Below, in pieces: positions 1-5,821 of a stretch of 11,238 nt of DNA. Location: positions 1 through 11,238 of the forward strand of contig CAJUCU010000042.1 of assembly GCA_910585335.1 (NCBI GenBank). The letters are read 5' to 3'. Each line of letters starts with the position of its first letter. Within the stretch, counting starts at the first letter, position 1. The DNA is from an uncultured Bacilli bacterium. GTDB taxonomy: Bacteria > Bacillota_I > Bacilli_A > RF39 > UBA660. The position numbers were made by a program, and so were the translations under genes. The notes under the pieces are model-generated. The model saw only the letters and a program-made list of their open reading frames with translations. It searched no databases and had not been told where the DNA came from.

Positions 1-155
1 AGTTTTTTCTCTCCAAACAAAGTAAGACTCAAAAAAGCATAACTTGCTCCCATAAGTAAAACAATGGCAAAAACAATAATACTTAATTTCAACCACTGAT
101 TCTTTTTCTTTTCTACTTTCACTTGTCTTCTTAAATTATGATATTTCCCATTCAT
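1..155 (-). CDS. N-terminus of a secreted/surface protein (3' part beyond left edge)
   Basis: This is a partial gene. Only the first 51 codons are visible and its 3' end lies off the left edge. The ATG at 155-153 follows a modest GGGTG ribosome site at 161-165. The product starts with a strongly basic stretch (residues 4-23, many Lys and Arg). A hydrophobic helix follows at about 22-40, ending GASYAFLSLTLFG. This is a typical N-terminal export signal or membrane anchor. The SYAF ending resembles the signal peptides of TasA/camelysin-like proteins processed by SipW-type peptidases, but the mature domain is not visible, so the family is a guess. It is a separate gene from greA, from which a terminator and 500 bp of regulatory-looking DNA separate it. 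Confidence 0.75.
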   Translation of the reverse strand, partial: MNGKYHNLRRQVKVEKKKNQWLKLSIIVFAIVLLMGASYAFLSLTLFGEKK

Positions 156-177
156 TCTTTCACCCACTCTATTTTTT

Positions 178-202
178 ATCATAAAGGTAGCTACTTTATG
201 AT
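178..202 (+). repeat. 25-bp site, left copy (9-bp inverted arms, 7-bp core)
   Basis: The site consists of arm ATCATAAAG, core GTAGCTA and arm CTTTATGAT. The arms are perfect inverted repeats and the 7-bp core is asymmetric, which gives the site a direction. The right copy at 528-552 is its exact reverse complement. Identity stops sharply at the edges of the 25 bp on both sides. The site lies 12 bp upstream of the ribosome site of the gene that starts at 155. The architecture fits either a tyrosine-recombinase core site or a dimeric-repressor operator. Confidence 0.7.
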
Positions 203-243
203 ATAGATAGAAAAATCCCTCATTTTCCTATTTTATATACCAT

Positions 244-272
244 AATATACTATAAAATAGAAATTTTAGCAA
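244..272 (-). promoter_or_regulatory. Candidate promoter for the secreted-protein gene (proximal)
   Basis: On the minus strand a -35-like TTGCTA (272-267) is separated by exactly 17 bp from a -10-like TATATT (249-244). Transcription would start near 237 and cross the left 25-bp site before reaching the start codon at 155. The surroundings are very AT-rich, so chance matches are likely. Confidence 0.4.
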
Positions 273-444
273 TAAAAAAGGAGAAAATAATTACAAAAAA
301 AGTTGCATTATGACGATATTTTTATGAAAGATAAAATATTGTTAGTCATTAATTTAGTCATCGCAAATGAAATCGACTTATCATGTAATGTTGTTATATC
401 AAAACTAAAAGTATTCTATATTAAAAAAATAACAAATTCCGACA

Positions 445-473
445 TATATATATTAACAGAAAAAAACAGTCAA
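445..473 (-). promoter_or_regulatory. Candidate promoter for the secreted-protein gene (distal)
   Basis: On the minus strand TTGACT (473-468) is followed after 17 bp by TATATA (450-445). The -35 match is good and the -10 is acceptable. It lies inside the segment bounded by the two 25-bp sites and points left, which would give an untranslated leader of roughly 280 nt. Confidence 0.45.
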
Positions 474-527
474 TACTTTAGTCAAAAATAACAATCTCTC
501 TTTATTTTGATTAGAAAAACAAGAAAA

Positions 528-552
528 ATCATAAAGTAGCTACCTTTATGAT
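528..552 (-). repeat. 25-bp site, right copy (inverted relative to the left copy)
   Basis: On the plus strand this copy reads ATCATAAAG, core TAGCTAC, then CTTTATGAT. It is the exact reverse complement of 178-202, with no mismatch in arms or core. It lies just beyond the greA terminator as transcription runs left. The two copies together enclose 325 bp (203-527). Confidence 0.7.
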
Positions 553-576
553 TTCCATTTTACTTGAAATATATAT

Positions 577-640
577 AAAAAAATGTAGAATTTTCTGGTA
601 AGATTTACTTTTATTAAATCTTTTCATTCTACATTTTTTT
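577..640 (-). terminator. greA terminator: 15-bp stem with nested inner hairpin
   Basis: Bases 577-591 and 626-640 form a perfect 15-bp inverted repeat (core ATGTAGAAT / ATTCTACAT, flanked by A7 and T7). The 34-base loop holds a second perfect 7-bp stem, AAGATTT at 600-606 with AAATCTT at 616-622. It lies 27 bp beyond the greA stop. With an A-tract on one side and a T-tract on the other it could stop transcription in both directions. That would shield greA from antisense transcription coming from the left. Confidence 0.8.
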
Positions 641-667
641 ATTTTAAATCAAGAAAAAAAGCAACTA

Positions 668-1141
668 TTAACTAATTGCTTTAATTTCTATTTCATAACT
701 TCCATTTGGACTCTCGACTGTAACAACATCTCCTACTTTATGATCCATAAGAGCTTGTGCAATTGGAGACTCATTAGAAATTCTACTTTCGAATGGATCT
801 GCTTCTTGACTTCCTACGATTTTATATTCATCTTCTTCATCAGGATCATCTACATATTGGATAGAAACAGTACTTCCAAGTCCCACAACATCTTTAGGAA
901 CATCTGTAATAATAGAAACATTCTCTAACATTTTCTCTATTGTCTTAATTCTAGCTTCAATCTGAGCTTGCTCATTTCTTGCTGCATCATACTCAGCATT
1001 TTCAGATAAATCACCTAAGCTTCTTGCTTCTTTAATAGATTGTATATTAGCAGGTCTTCTTACATTAATTAAATTATCTAATTCGTTTTTTAATTCATCT
1101 AACCCCTCTTGAGTTAAATAAACAACATTCTTATTTTTCAT
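668..1141 (-). CDS. greA: Transcription elongation factor GreA
   Basis: GreA rescues backtracked RNA polymerase by stimulating cleavage of the nascent RNA through the secondary channel. The product is 157 aa, the normal family length. The N-terminal half is the antiparallel coiled coil, with the family signature GDLSENAEYDAARNEQ at about 43-58; D44 and E47 are the acidic tip residues. The C-terminal half is the FKBP-like domain, with SPIAQALMDHKVGD near residues 124-137. The ATG at 1141 is preferred because GAGGTG at 1153-1148 lies 6 nt before it. An in-frame GTG at 1150 is part of that ribosome site and is unlikely to be used. The gene has its own promoter (1173-1201) and terminator (577-640). 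Confidence 0.96.
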   Translation of the reverse strand: MKNKNVVYLTQEGLDELKNELDNLINVRRPANIQSIKEARSLGDLSENAEYDAARNEQAQIEARIKTIEKMLENVSIITDVPKDVVGLGSTVSIQYVDDPDEEDEYKIVGSQEADPFESRISNESPIAQALMDHKVGDVVTVESPNGSYEIEIKAIS

Positions 1142-1172
1142 ATTTTTCACCTCGTAAATCGTGACGTATTAA

Positions 1173-1201
1173 ATAATACTACATCTTACTCTCAAAGTCA
1201 A
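1173..1201 (-). promoter_or_regulatory. Promoter of greA
   Basis: On the minus strand TTGACT (1201-1196), a 17-bp spacer and TATTAT (1178-1173) form a near-consensus housekeeping sigma-factor promoter. It sits in the 77-bp gap between the dGTPase-like gene and greA. Transcription should start near 1166, about 25 nt upstream of the start codon. No terminator is visible after the upstream gene, so read-through may add to expression. Confidence 0.75.
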
Positions 1202-1218
1202 TCATTTATGCATTTTTA

Positions 1219-2346
1219 TCATATATATTTTGATACTTCTCTTAAAAACATTTCATCTGTCATTCCACTAATAAAATCAATAACTATTCGTTTAGGAGAA
1301 GTCTCTTGAATATAAGCCTCTTTTTGGTAATCTAGATAAATTTTAAAAATAATACTCTCACGATTATCCTTTAAAATATCGTCTAAATAAACCTGATAAA
1401 TCTTCTCCATTCCTTTTCGGTAATAAACAGTATCTTTTTTAGAATTAGAAAACTGATAAATATGTTCATAATTAAATTTTTTAAGAGAAAACAAAGCTTG
1501 ATAAACATTCTCACTCAGTTCGATATATGGTTTATCCATACTATTTTCTATAATATCTAAAATAATGGTATTAACAATTTCTCGGTTTGTGCACCCAAGT
1601 ACTTTCACAATTTCTAAAGGAATATCTTCTCTTTTAAAAAGATTCAAGTTAATGGCATCTTCAATATCCCTACCAATATAGGCAATAATATCAGAAACTC
1701 GTACAACACACCCCTCTAAAGTCATAGAAGCGTACTTGGAAAGTTTTGCTAGACTTTGATATCCTTCATTATATTCTCTTAAAAATTCATCCTTTTCTTT
1801 TGGCTCTGGAACATACCGATTCTCCAACATTTCTCCATTATGACACATAATACCATCTAACACTTGAACTGTAAGATTAAGACCTTCTCCATTCTTTTCT
1901 AAAACCATAAGATCCCTTACACTCTGAAGATTATGACCAAATTCCTCGCCTAATTCACGTTTAGAAATATCATTTAAAAATGCCTCTCCTAAATGACCAA
2001 GTGGAGTGTGACCAATATCATGCCCCAAAGCAATCGCTTCTATCAAATCTTCGTTCAACAAAAGAGCACGCCCAATCGTTCTAGCAATTTTACTAACCAA
2101 TTGTACATGAGTCATTCTCTTAGAAATATGATCATTTTCTTTAAAAGAATATACCTGAGTTTTATCAATATATCTAGTATAGGAAAGGCTATGAATAATA
2201 CGGTCAATATCATGAAAAAAAGCAGGACGAATATCTTCTTCTTGTAATTGCAAACGAATAGCCTCAGAACTTTTAGTAGCATAAGGTGATAGACTTTCCT
2301 CTTTTAACAAAAAATTTCTCTTTGCTTTCTCAAATATCTCTTCCAT
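1219..2346 (-). CDS. HD-domain deoxyguanosinetriphosphate triphosphohydrolase-like protein
   Basis: This protein probably hydrolyses dNTPs to deoxynucleoside and triphosphate, which affects dNTP pools. It has 375 aa. The dGTPase-type N-terminal region includes ATKSSEAIR (23-31) and the FFHDIDRIIHS-LSYTRYIDKTQV segment (about 44-65). The HD metal site is complete: H80 in MTHVQLV, H109-D110 in LGHDIGHTPLGHLGE, and D219 in VSDIIAYIGRDIEDA. The ATG at 2346 follows AAGGAGG, which overlaps the trhP2 stop region 9 bp upstream, so the two genes are in one transcript. B. subtilis has udk rather than this gene between yrrO and greA. The substrate preference cannot be read from sequence; family members include allosterically regulated general dNTPases. 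Confidence 0.88.
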   Translation of the reverse strand: MEEIFEKAKRNFLLKEESLSPYATKSSEAIRLQLQEEDIRPAFFHDIDRIIHSLSYTRYIDKTQVYSFKENDHISKRMTHVQLVSKIARTIGRALLLNEDLIEAIALGHDIGHTPLGHLGEAFLNDISKRELGEEFGHNLQSVRDLMVLEKNGEGLNLTVQVLDGIMCHNGEMLENRYVPEPKEKDEFLREYNEGYQSLAKLSKYASMTLEGCVVRVSDIIAYIGRDIEDAINLNLFKREDIPLEIVKVLGCTNREIVNTIILDIIENSMDKPYIELSENVYQALFSLKKFNYEHIYQFSNSKKDTVYYRKGMEKIYQVYLDDILKDNRESIIFKIYLDYQKEAYIQETSPKRIVIDFISGMTDEMFLREVSKYI

Positions 2347-2355
2347 ACTTCCTCC

Positions 2356-3540
2356 TTATTTCCTCTTTTCTATAAAACGCATCATGGAATATTTAGGAAT
2401 TTCATAATCAAATTGAATTTTTAATACTTGCTCAGGATGTCTTGCTACTTCTAATATATTCATCTCTTCATCATAAATAACATCAATTACTTTCGAAAAG
2501 ACATCTCCTGTTGGTGTAAATATCTCAACCCTATCACCAACTTCAAAATAATTTCTCTCTACCATAATAATACAACGATGCTCTTCATCATAGCCAGTAA
2601 TGAGTCCTAAATAATCTTGATTCGATATCTCTTGTCTTCCTGTATAATATTGATCTTCTTCCGTAGCCATTTTTGTAAAATAATGAGTAGAAGTTTCACG
2701 GTTAGCCACTCTAGCCAGTCTCTCTTGATAAACCTTCATTTTATCTTCGGTTAAAGTATTTTCATAATACTCATCAATAATCTTACGATATGTTCCAATA
2801 ACCGTTGCTAAATAATATAAAGAACGCATTCTCCCTTCTACTTTTAAGGAAGCTACTCCAATTTCAATTAAATCTGGAATATATTCTGCCATATTCAGAT
2901 CTTTAGTAGCAAAAGTAAAAGGAACTCCATTTTCGGTATCAAATAAAAAGCGACACACTTGGGCACAACCACCACGGTTGGCATCTCGCCCTGTTACGTA
3001 ATTAGAAAGTGTACATCTTCCACTCATACAAGTACACATAGCACCATGAATAAAAACTTCAATATCCATCCCTGTTTTTTCAATAATCTCTTTTATAGAT
3101 TCACGCGAAAGCTCCCTTGCCAAAACAACTCTTTTAACTCCCTCATTTTGAAAATAAGAAACAGCAAAAGTATTAGTAGTAGAGTTTTGTGTAGATAGAT
3201 GAACTTCCACTTCTGGATAATGAGATGTAATATAAGAAATTAAAAATGGATCACTTACAATAAAAGCATCAATTCCAGCATTTACTACTTCTTGAATATA
3301 TTCAAAGACTCCTTCCATATCTTCATTATGAAATACAATATTTAAAGTTAAATATACTTTTTTATTTAGTTGATGTGCAAAAAGACAACCTTCTTTTATT
3401 TCTTCCAAAGAAAAATTAGTTGCATTCGCACGAAGTCCATATCGTTCTCCACCAATATAAATAGCATCTGCCCCATAAAGCAAGTTTACTTTTAAACGTT
3501 CTAAATCCCCTGCTGGTGCCAAAAGTTCTATTTTTTCCAT
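2356..3540 (-). CDS. trhP2: U32-family tRNA hydroxylation protein TrhP2 (YrrO-like)
   Basis: TrhP proteins install the 5-hydroxyl group of ho5U at wobble position 34 of certain tRNAs in a prephenate-dependent reaction that involves an iron-sulfur cluster. The 394-aa product begins with LLAPAGDLERLK and GADAIYIGG. It carries the peptidase-U32 signature EVFIHGAMCTCMSGRC, then NRGGCAQVCR, giving Cys at 169, 171, 176, 192 and 196 as likely cluster ligands. The C-terminal 90 residues look like the accessory barrel of long U32 proteins. The ATG at 3540 is chosen because GGGAGGTG at 3554-3547 sits 6 nt upstream. An in-frame GTG at 3549 lies inside that ribosome site. The ATG begins 1 nt after the trhP1 stop, so the two are probably translationally coupled. 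The name rests on the yrrN-yrrO pair and context. Confidence 0.88.
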   Translation of the reverse strand: MEKIELLAPAGDLERLKVNLLYGADAIYIGGERYGLRANATNFSLEEIKEGCLFAHQLNKKVYLTLNIVFHNEDMEGVFEYIQEVVNAGIDAFIVSDPFLISYITSHYPEVEVHLSTQNSTTNTFAVSYFQNEGVKRVVLARELSRESIKEIIEKTGMDIEVFIHGAMCTCMSGRCTLSNYVTGRDANRGGCAQVCRFLFDTENGVPFTFATKDLNMAEYIPDLIEIGVASLKVEGRMRSLYYLATVIGTYRKIIDEYYENTLTEDKMKVYQERLARVANRETSTHYFTKMATEEDQYYTGRQEISNQDYLGLITGYDEEHRCIIMVERNYFEVGDRVEIFTPTGDVFSKVIDVIYDEEMNILEVARHPEQVLKIQFDYEIPKYSMMRFIEKRK

Positions 3541-3541
3541 C

Positions 3542-4408
3542 TTATTCACCTCCCTTTTTGACTCTATATATTGTTTTCTGATTTAAAAAAGGTGCTGAAG
3601 AATCTAAATGTGGTTCCACAAAATCCAATAACTGATCAAAAGAAATTTCATTTCGCAAATACTGGTTAGTATAATTTAATAGTAAGAGAAAAAGCTGATG
3701 ATCCATATAGCTTTCATTTAAAATAACATAATCTACTGTTAGTTCTTTTAAAAGAGAATAATGATTAGAAAGTTTTTGATAGAAAAAAGTAGTACCACTA
3801 TCTTCTTCTTGAACCAAATAGTCCTGATTTCCTATTTTTTCATGAATGAGAAGTTGATGATCCGGTTCTAACTCGTTCATTTTCTGATAATTAGTAATTA
3901 ATTTTCTTCTAGAATGAGCAACTACTGGTAAAGAAAGAAGTGTATAAAAAAGTTTCATTTTCGTATTTTTTACTAAATCTAAAATTTCACTTTTTTCAAG
4001 TTCTCCTGCAATAACAGCATAATGAACCCCTTTAGAATAATAATAGTCACAACTTTTAGAGTTAGTAACCATATGGGTTTGATTCCAGACAAGATTTACG
4101 TCCAACTTCTTTCGTCTTTTAATTTCTAGTAATGCTAAATCATAAAAGAAAATTCCTTGGATATCTAAAGAATTCAATTCATCCATAATTTTTTCTAGTT
4201 CATACAAATCTTCATTAAAAATTGTTTTGTTAATAACAACAAAAAGTTCTAAATCTGTATACTTTTTTCTAAATATTTTAATTTGTTCTAATGTATAAGT
4301 ATTTTGATATGAAACAGAATAGTCTCTTAATGGTAACAAAAAAGCTTTCTGCCCATATGCTAAATAATCCTCTATTTGATCATTACAAACTGCTACAATA
4401 CTTTTCAT
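3542..4408 (-). CDS. trhP1: U32-family protein TrhP1 (YrrN-like), lacking the Cys signature
   Basis: This is the smaller U32 paralogue (288 aa), encoded directly before trhP2 as yrrN precedes yrrO in B. subtilis. It resembles the TIM-barrel half of U32 proteins, with VWNQTHMVTNSKS around 108-119 and LFYTLLSLPVVAHSRRKLITNY at 153-174, where TrhP2 has its Cys-rich signature. Only two Cys occur (8 and 120) and neither is in the signature, so it should not carry a U32-type cluster of its own. It may be a structural or tRNA-binding partner of TrhP2, which is inference. The ATG at 4408 has AGGAG about 10 nt upstream. It is the first gene after the promoter at 4441-4469. Confidence 0.82.
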   Translation of the reverse strand: MKSIVAVCNDQIEDYLAYGQKAFLLPLRDYSVSYQNTYTLEQIKIFRKKYTDLELFVVINKTIFNEDLYELEKIMDELNSLDIQGIFFYDLALLEIKRRKKLDVNLVWNQTHMVTNSKSCDYYYSKGVHYAVIAGELEKSEILDLVKNTKMKLFYTLLSLPVVAHSRRKLITNYQKMNELEPDHQLLIHEKIGNQDYLVQEEDSGTTFFYQKLSNHYSLLKELTVDYVILNESYMDHQLFLLLLNYTNQYLRNEISFDQLLDFVEPHLDSSAPFLNQKTIYRVKKGGE

Positions 4409-4440
4409 AAAATACTGCTCCTCTCGACTTATTTGACCTA

Positions 4441-4469
4441 ACTATACAATAGGCATCTATTTTTTTCAA
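4441..4469 (-). promoter_or_regulatory. Promoter of trhP1-trhP2-dgt-like
   Basis: On the minus strand TTGAAA (4469-4464) and TATAGT (4446-4441) are separated by exactly 17 bp. Transcription should start near 4434, about 26 nt before the trhP1 start codon. It lies just after the terminator at 4502-4525, so trhP1-trhP2 has its own transcription unit here, apart from mltG-trmR. Confidence 0.75.
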
Positions 4470-4501
4470 TATTTTCTTCATAAAAGACAAGATTTTAAAC
4501 G

Positions 4502-4525
4502 AAAAAAGAATAAGAAATCTTATTC
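4502..4525 (-). terminator. Terminator overlapping the stop codon of the 139-aa gene
   Basis: On the minus strand GAATAAG (4525-4519), loop ATTT and CTTATTC (4514-4508) form a 7-bp stem followed by six T (4507-4502). The TAA stop at 4522-4520 lies inside the left arm. The stem is AT-rich, so efficiency may be moderate, but the layout is classic for a factor-independent terminator. Confidence 0.7.
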
Positions 4526-4939
4526 AGTTGAAAAGTTATAATCGTCTTTTTTATTTTTTACAGGGGCCTTAGAAGGTTTCTTGCTTTCCCCATTATTATC
4601 TTCATACCATTCAATCTTATCACCAGACTCTTCTGCTAAATTCCAACAAGCACTAATGCTATAAGAATCATCTAACAGATGCATTACATAATTCATGATA
4701 AATGGTATAAAGAAAACAATCACCCCTGCTGCAATAGAGTTTCTAAGTAAATGCGGATATTTTTTTTCTTCAGGATTCGATACCATTTTAACTAAAATAA
4801 AGGTGACACTAAAAATCATAATGATAGGTGTAATAATTTGAATAATTCCCATTACTTTTTGAACAATACTTAAAATCGTAGCAAGTCCAAAATCTCCACA
4901 TGAGTCTACTAATTTTTGATTCACTTCCAAAATAAACAT
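4520..4939 (-). CDS. Two-helix membrane protein, paralogue of the adjacent NlpC/P60 protein's N-terminus
   Basis: The function is unknown. The 139-aa product has hydrophobic helices at about 29-53 and 68-89, joined by a short loop NPEEKK at 55-60 with basic residues after it. The loop is probably cytoplasmic, with both ends outside. C14 (in VDSC) and C98 (in SACW) would then both be extracellular and could form a disulfide. The first 100 residues align without a gap to the neighbouring 278-aa protein, and both tails end in a short KDY-x-F motif. The topology resembles TrbC/VirB2-type pilin subunits, but sequence evidence for that family is weak. The ATG at 4939 follows AGGAGG by 7 nt, and that ribosome site overlaps the upstream stop. 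The gene ends in its own terminator. Confidence 0.85.
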   Translation of the reverse strand: MFILEVNQKLVDSCGDFGLATILSIVQKVMGIIQIITPIIMIFSVTFILVKMVSNPEEKKYPHLLRNSIAAGVIVFFIPFIMNYVMHLLDDSYSISACWNLAEESGDKIEWYEDNNGESKKPSKAPVKNKKDDYNFSTE

Positions 4940-4950
4940 ACCAAAACCTC

Positions 4951-5787
4951 CTATATAAGTATTCTTCTAACTGTAATAATTCTTCTATATGCCGCATTAT
5001 TATCGATTTTTACTCCTCCTTGTGGAAAAGGACGAGAATTAGAAGCATGAACAATTTTCGCTCCATCTCCCATAAAAATAGCAACATGGCCATCATAAAG
5101 AATCAAATCTCCTGCTTGCGCTTGACTATAAGGAACAGCTCTTCCATCGTTAACTTGTGACCATGTGGTAGCAGAAAGGTTATAACCAAAATGCTTATAA
5201 ACAAGTCTTACAAATGCTGAACAATCTACACCACCACCACGATTATAAATTTCTTCCAAGCTATTATCGTTAGGACCATGTCCTCCACCATAAACATATT
5301 TTTTTCCAACAAATTTTAAAGCATAAAGTACCACATCTCTACCTGTAACACCAGTTCCAGGTCCAACATTATCACCCTGATAACCGTTAAAAGTATAATC
5401 TTTTTCCCCCTTTTGTACTTTCTTCTTATTATTTTTATTCGTCACAACATCATAAGTATCAGCACTATCCATCTGTGCTTTATATTCTTCCGCTGTCTTC
5501 CAACAGGCACTAACATTAAAAGCCCCTTCTGTAAGCATCATTGTAAAATTAACAATGTAAGGAACAAAAATACAAATTAAAGCAGCAAAAACTTTATTTC
5601 TCATATTGACAAGACCCTTTTTATCATCTGGATTAATTAGTAATTTTATTAATCCAAAAATACACGATAAAATCAACACGATAGGTACAATTAATTGTAC
5701 AATAGAAAGTATTCTTTTTAAAATAACTAAAATCGAAATAAAATTATAATCACTACAACTATCCACTATATCTAAAAAATAGAACAT
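4951..5787 (-). CDS. Membrane-anchored NlpC/P60 peptidoglycan hydrolase
   Basis: NlpC/P60 enzymes are papain-like endopeptidases that cut peptidoglycan stem peptides. The 278-aa product has two membrane helices (about 26-51 and 66-85) around an NPDDKK loop (52-57). A Lys-rich linker (about 100-135) follows, then the catalytic domain (about 150-278). Catalytic Cys189 is in GGGVDCSAFVRLVY, His234 in LILYDGHVAIFMG, and His247 in IVHASN fits the third position. The membrane part is paralogous to the next gene and keeps the same paired Cys (C11 and C95, 84 apart). The predicted topology puts the hydrolase outside the cell. The ATG at 5787 is preferred: AGGTG (5798-5794) lies 6 nt upstream, and the in-frame GTG at 5796 belongs to that ribosome site. 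NlpC/P60 domains with membrane helices also occur in conjugation systems. Confidence 0.9.
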   Translation of the reverse strand: MFYFLDIVDSCSDYNFISILVILKRILSIVQLIVPIVLILSCIFGLIKLLINPDDKKGLVNMRNKVFAALICIFVPYIVNFTMMLTEGAFNVSACWKTAEEYKAQMDSADTYDVVTNKNNKKKVQKGEKDYTFNGYQGDNVGPGTGVTGRDVVLYALKFVGKKYVYGGGHGPNDNSLEEIYNRGGGVDCSAFVRLVYKHFGYNLSATTWSQVNDGRAVPYSQAQAGDLILYDGHVAIFMGDGAKIVHASNSRPFPQGGVKIDNNAAYRRIITVRRILI

Positions 5788-5810
5788 AAGAATCACCTAT
5801 TTCCATTACT

Positions 5811-5819
5811 ATTATAACA
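5811..5819 (-). promoter_or_regulatory. Extended -10 promoter of the NlpC/P60 gene
   Basis: On the minus strand TG-T-TATAAT (5819-5811) is a perfect extended -10 element, located between the stop of the 237-aa gene and the NlpC/P60 start. A weak -35-like TTTGAA lies 17 bp upstream (5839-5834). Transcription would start near 5804, giving a very short leader of about 17 nt. Confidence 0.55.
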
Positions 5820-5821
5820 TG

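Larger units (their letters stand above)
156..667. other. 510-bp intergenic region with paired sites, promoters and greA terminator
   Basis: No convincing gene lies here. From left to right the region holds a 25-bp site at 178-202, a promoter-like sequence at 244-272, an AT-rich stretch with one weak plus-strand reading frame, a second promoter-like sequence at 445-473, the exact reverse-complement 25-bp site at 528-552, and the greA terminator hairpin at 577-640. Both promoter-like sequences point left, towards the secreted-protein gene. The region therefore looks like a control region for that gene. Confidence 0.6.

Noticed and set aside
303..491. Plus-strand reading frame of 62 codons in the intergenic region
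   Set aside because: It starts with TTG. The only ribosome-like sequence (AAAAAGGAG at 275-283) is 19 nt away, and the internal ATG at 324 has none. The composition is that of AT-rich non-coding DNA, and it lies within the bounded segment where no gene is needed to explain the signals.
178..552. Miniature transposable element with 25-bp terminal inverted repeats
   Set aside because: No convincing target-site duplication is seen outside the two repeats, and each repeat is itself a palindrome with a directional core, which is unusual for transposon ends. It remains possible if other copies exist in the genome.
733..744. Twelve-base match to part of the 25-bp site inside greA
   Set aside because: It encodes the conserved GreA segment DHKVGD and lacks the second arm, so it is most likely coincidence.
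740..3198. Plus-strand reading frames opposite greA, the dNTPase-like gene and trhP2
   Set aside because: They are short, lack ribosome sites and lie entirely antisense to genes with clear family motifs.
4809..4997. Minus-strand reading frame overlapping the two-helix membrane protein genes
   Set aside because: It is out of frame with both real genes, has no ribosome site, and its composition is that of a frame shadow.
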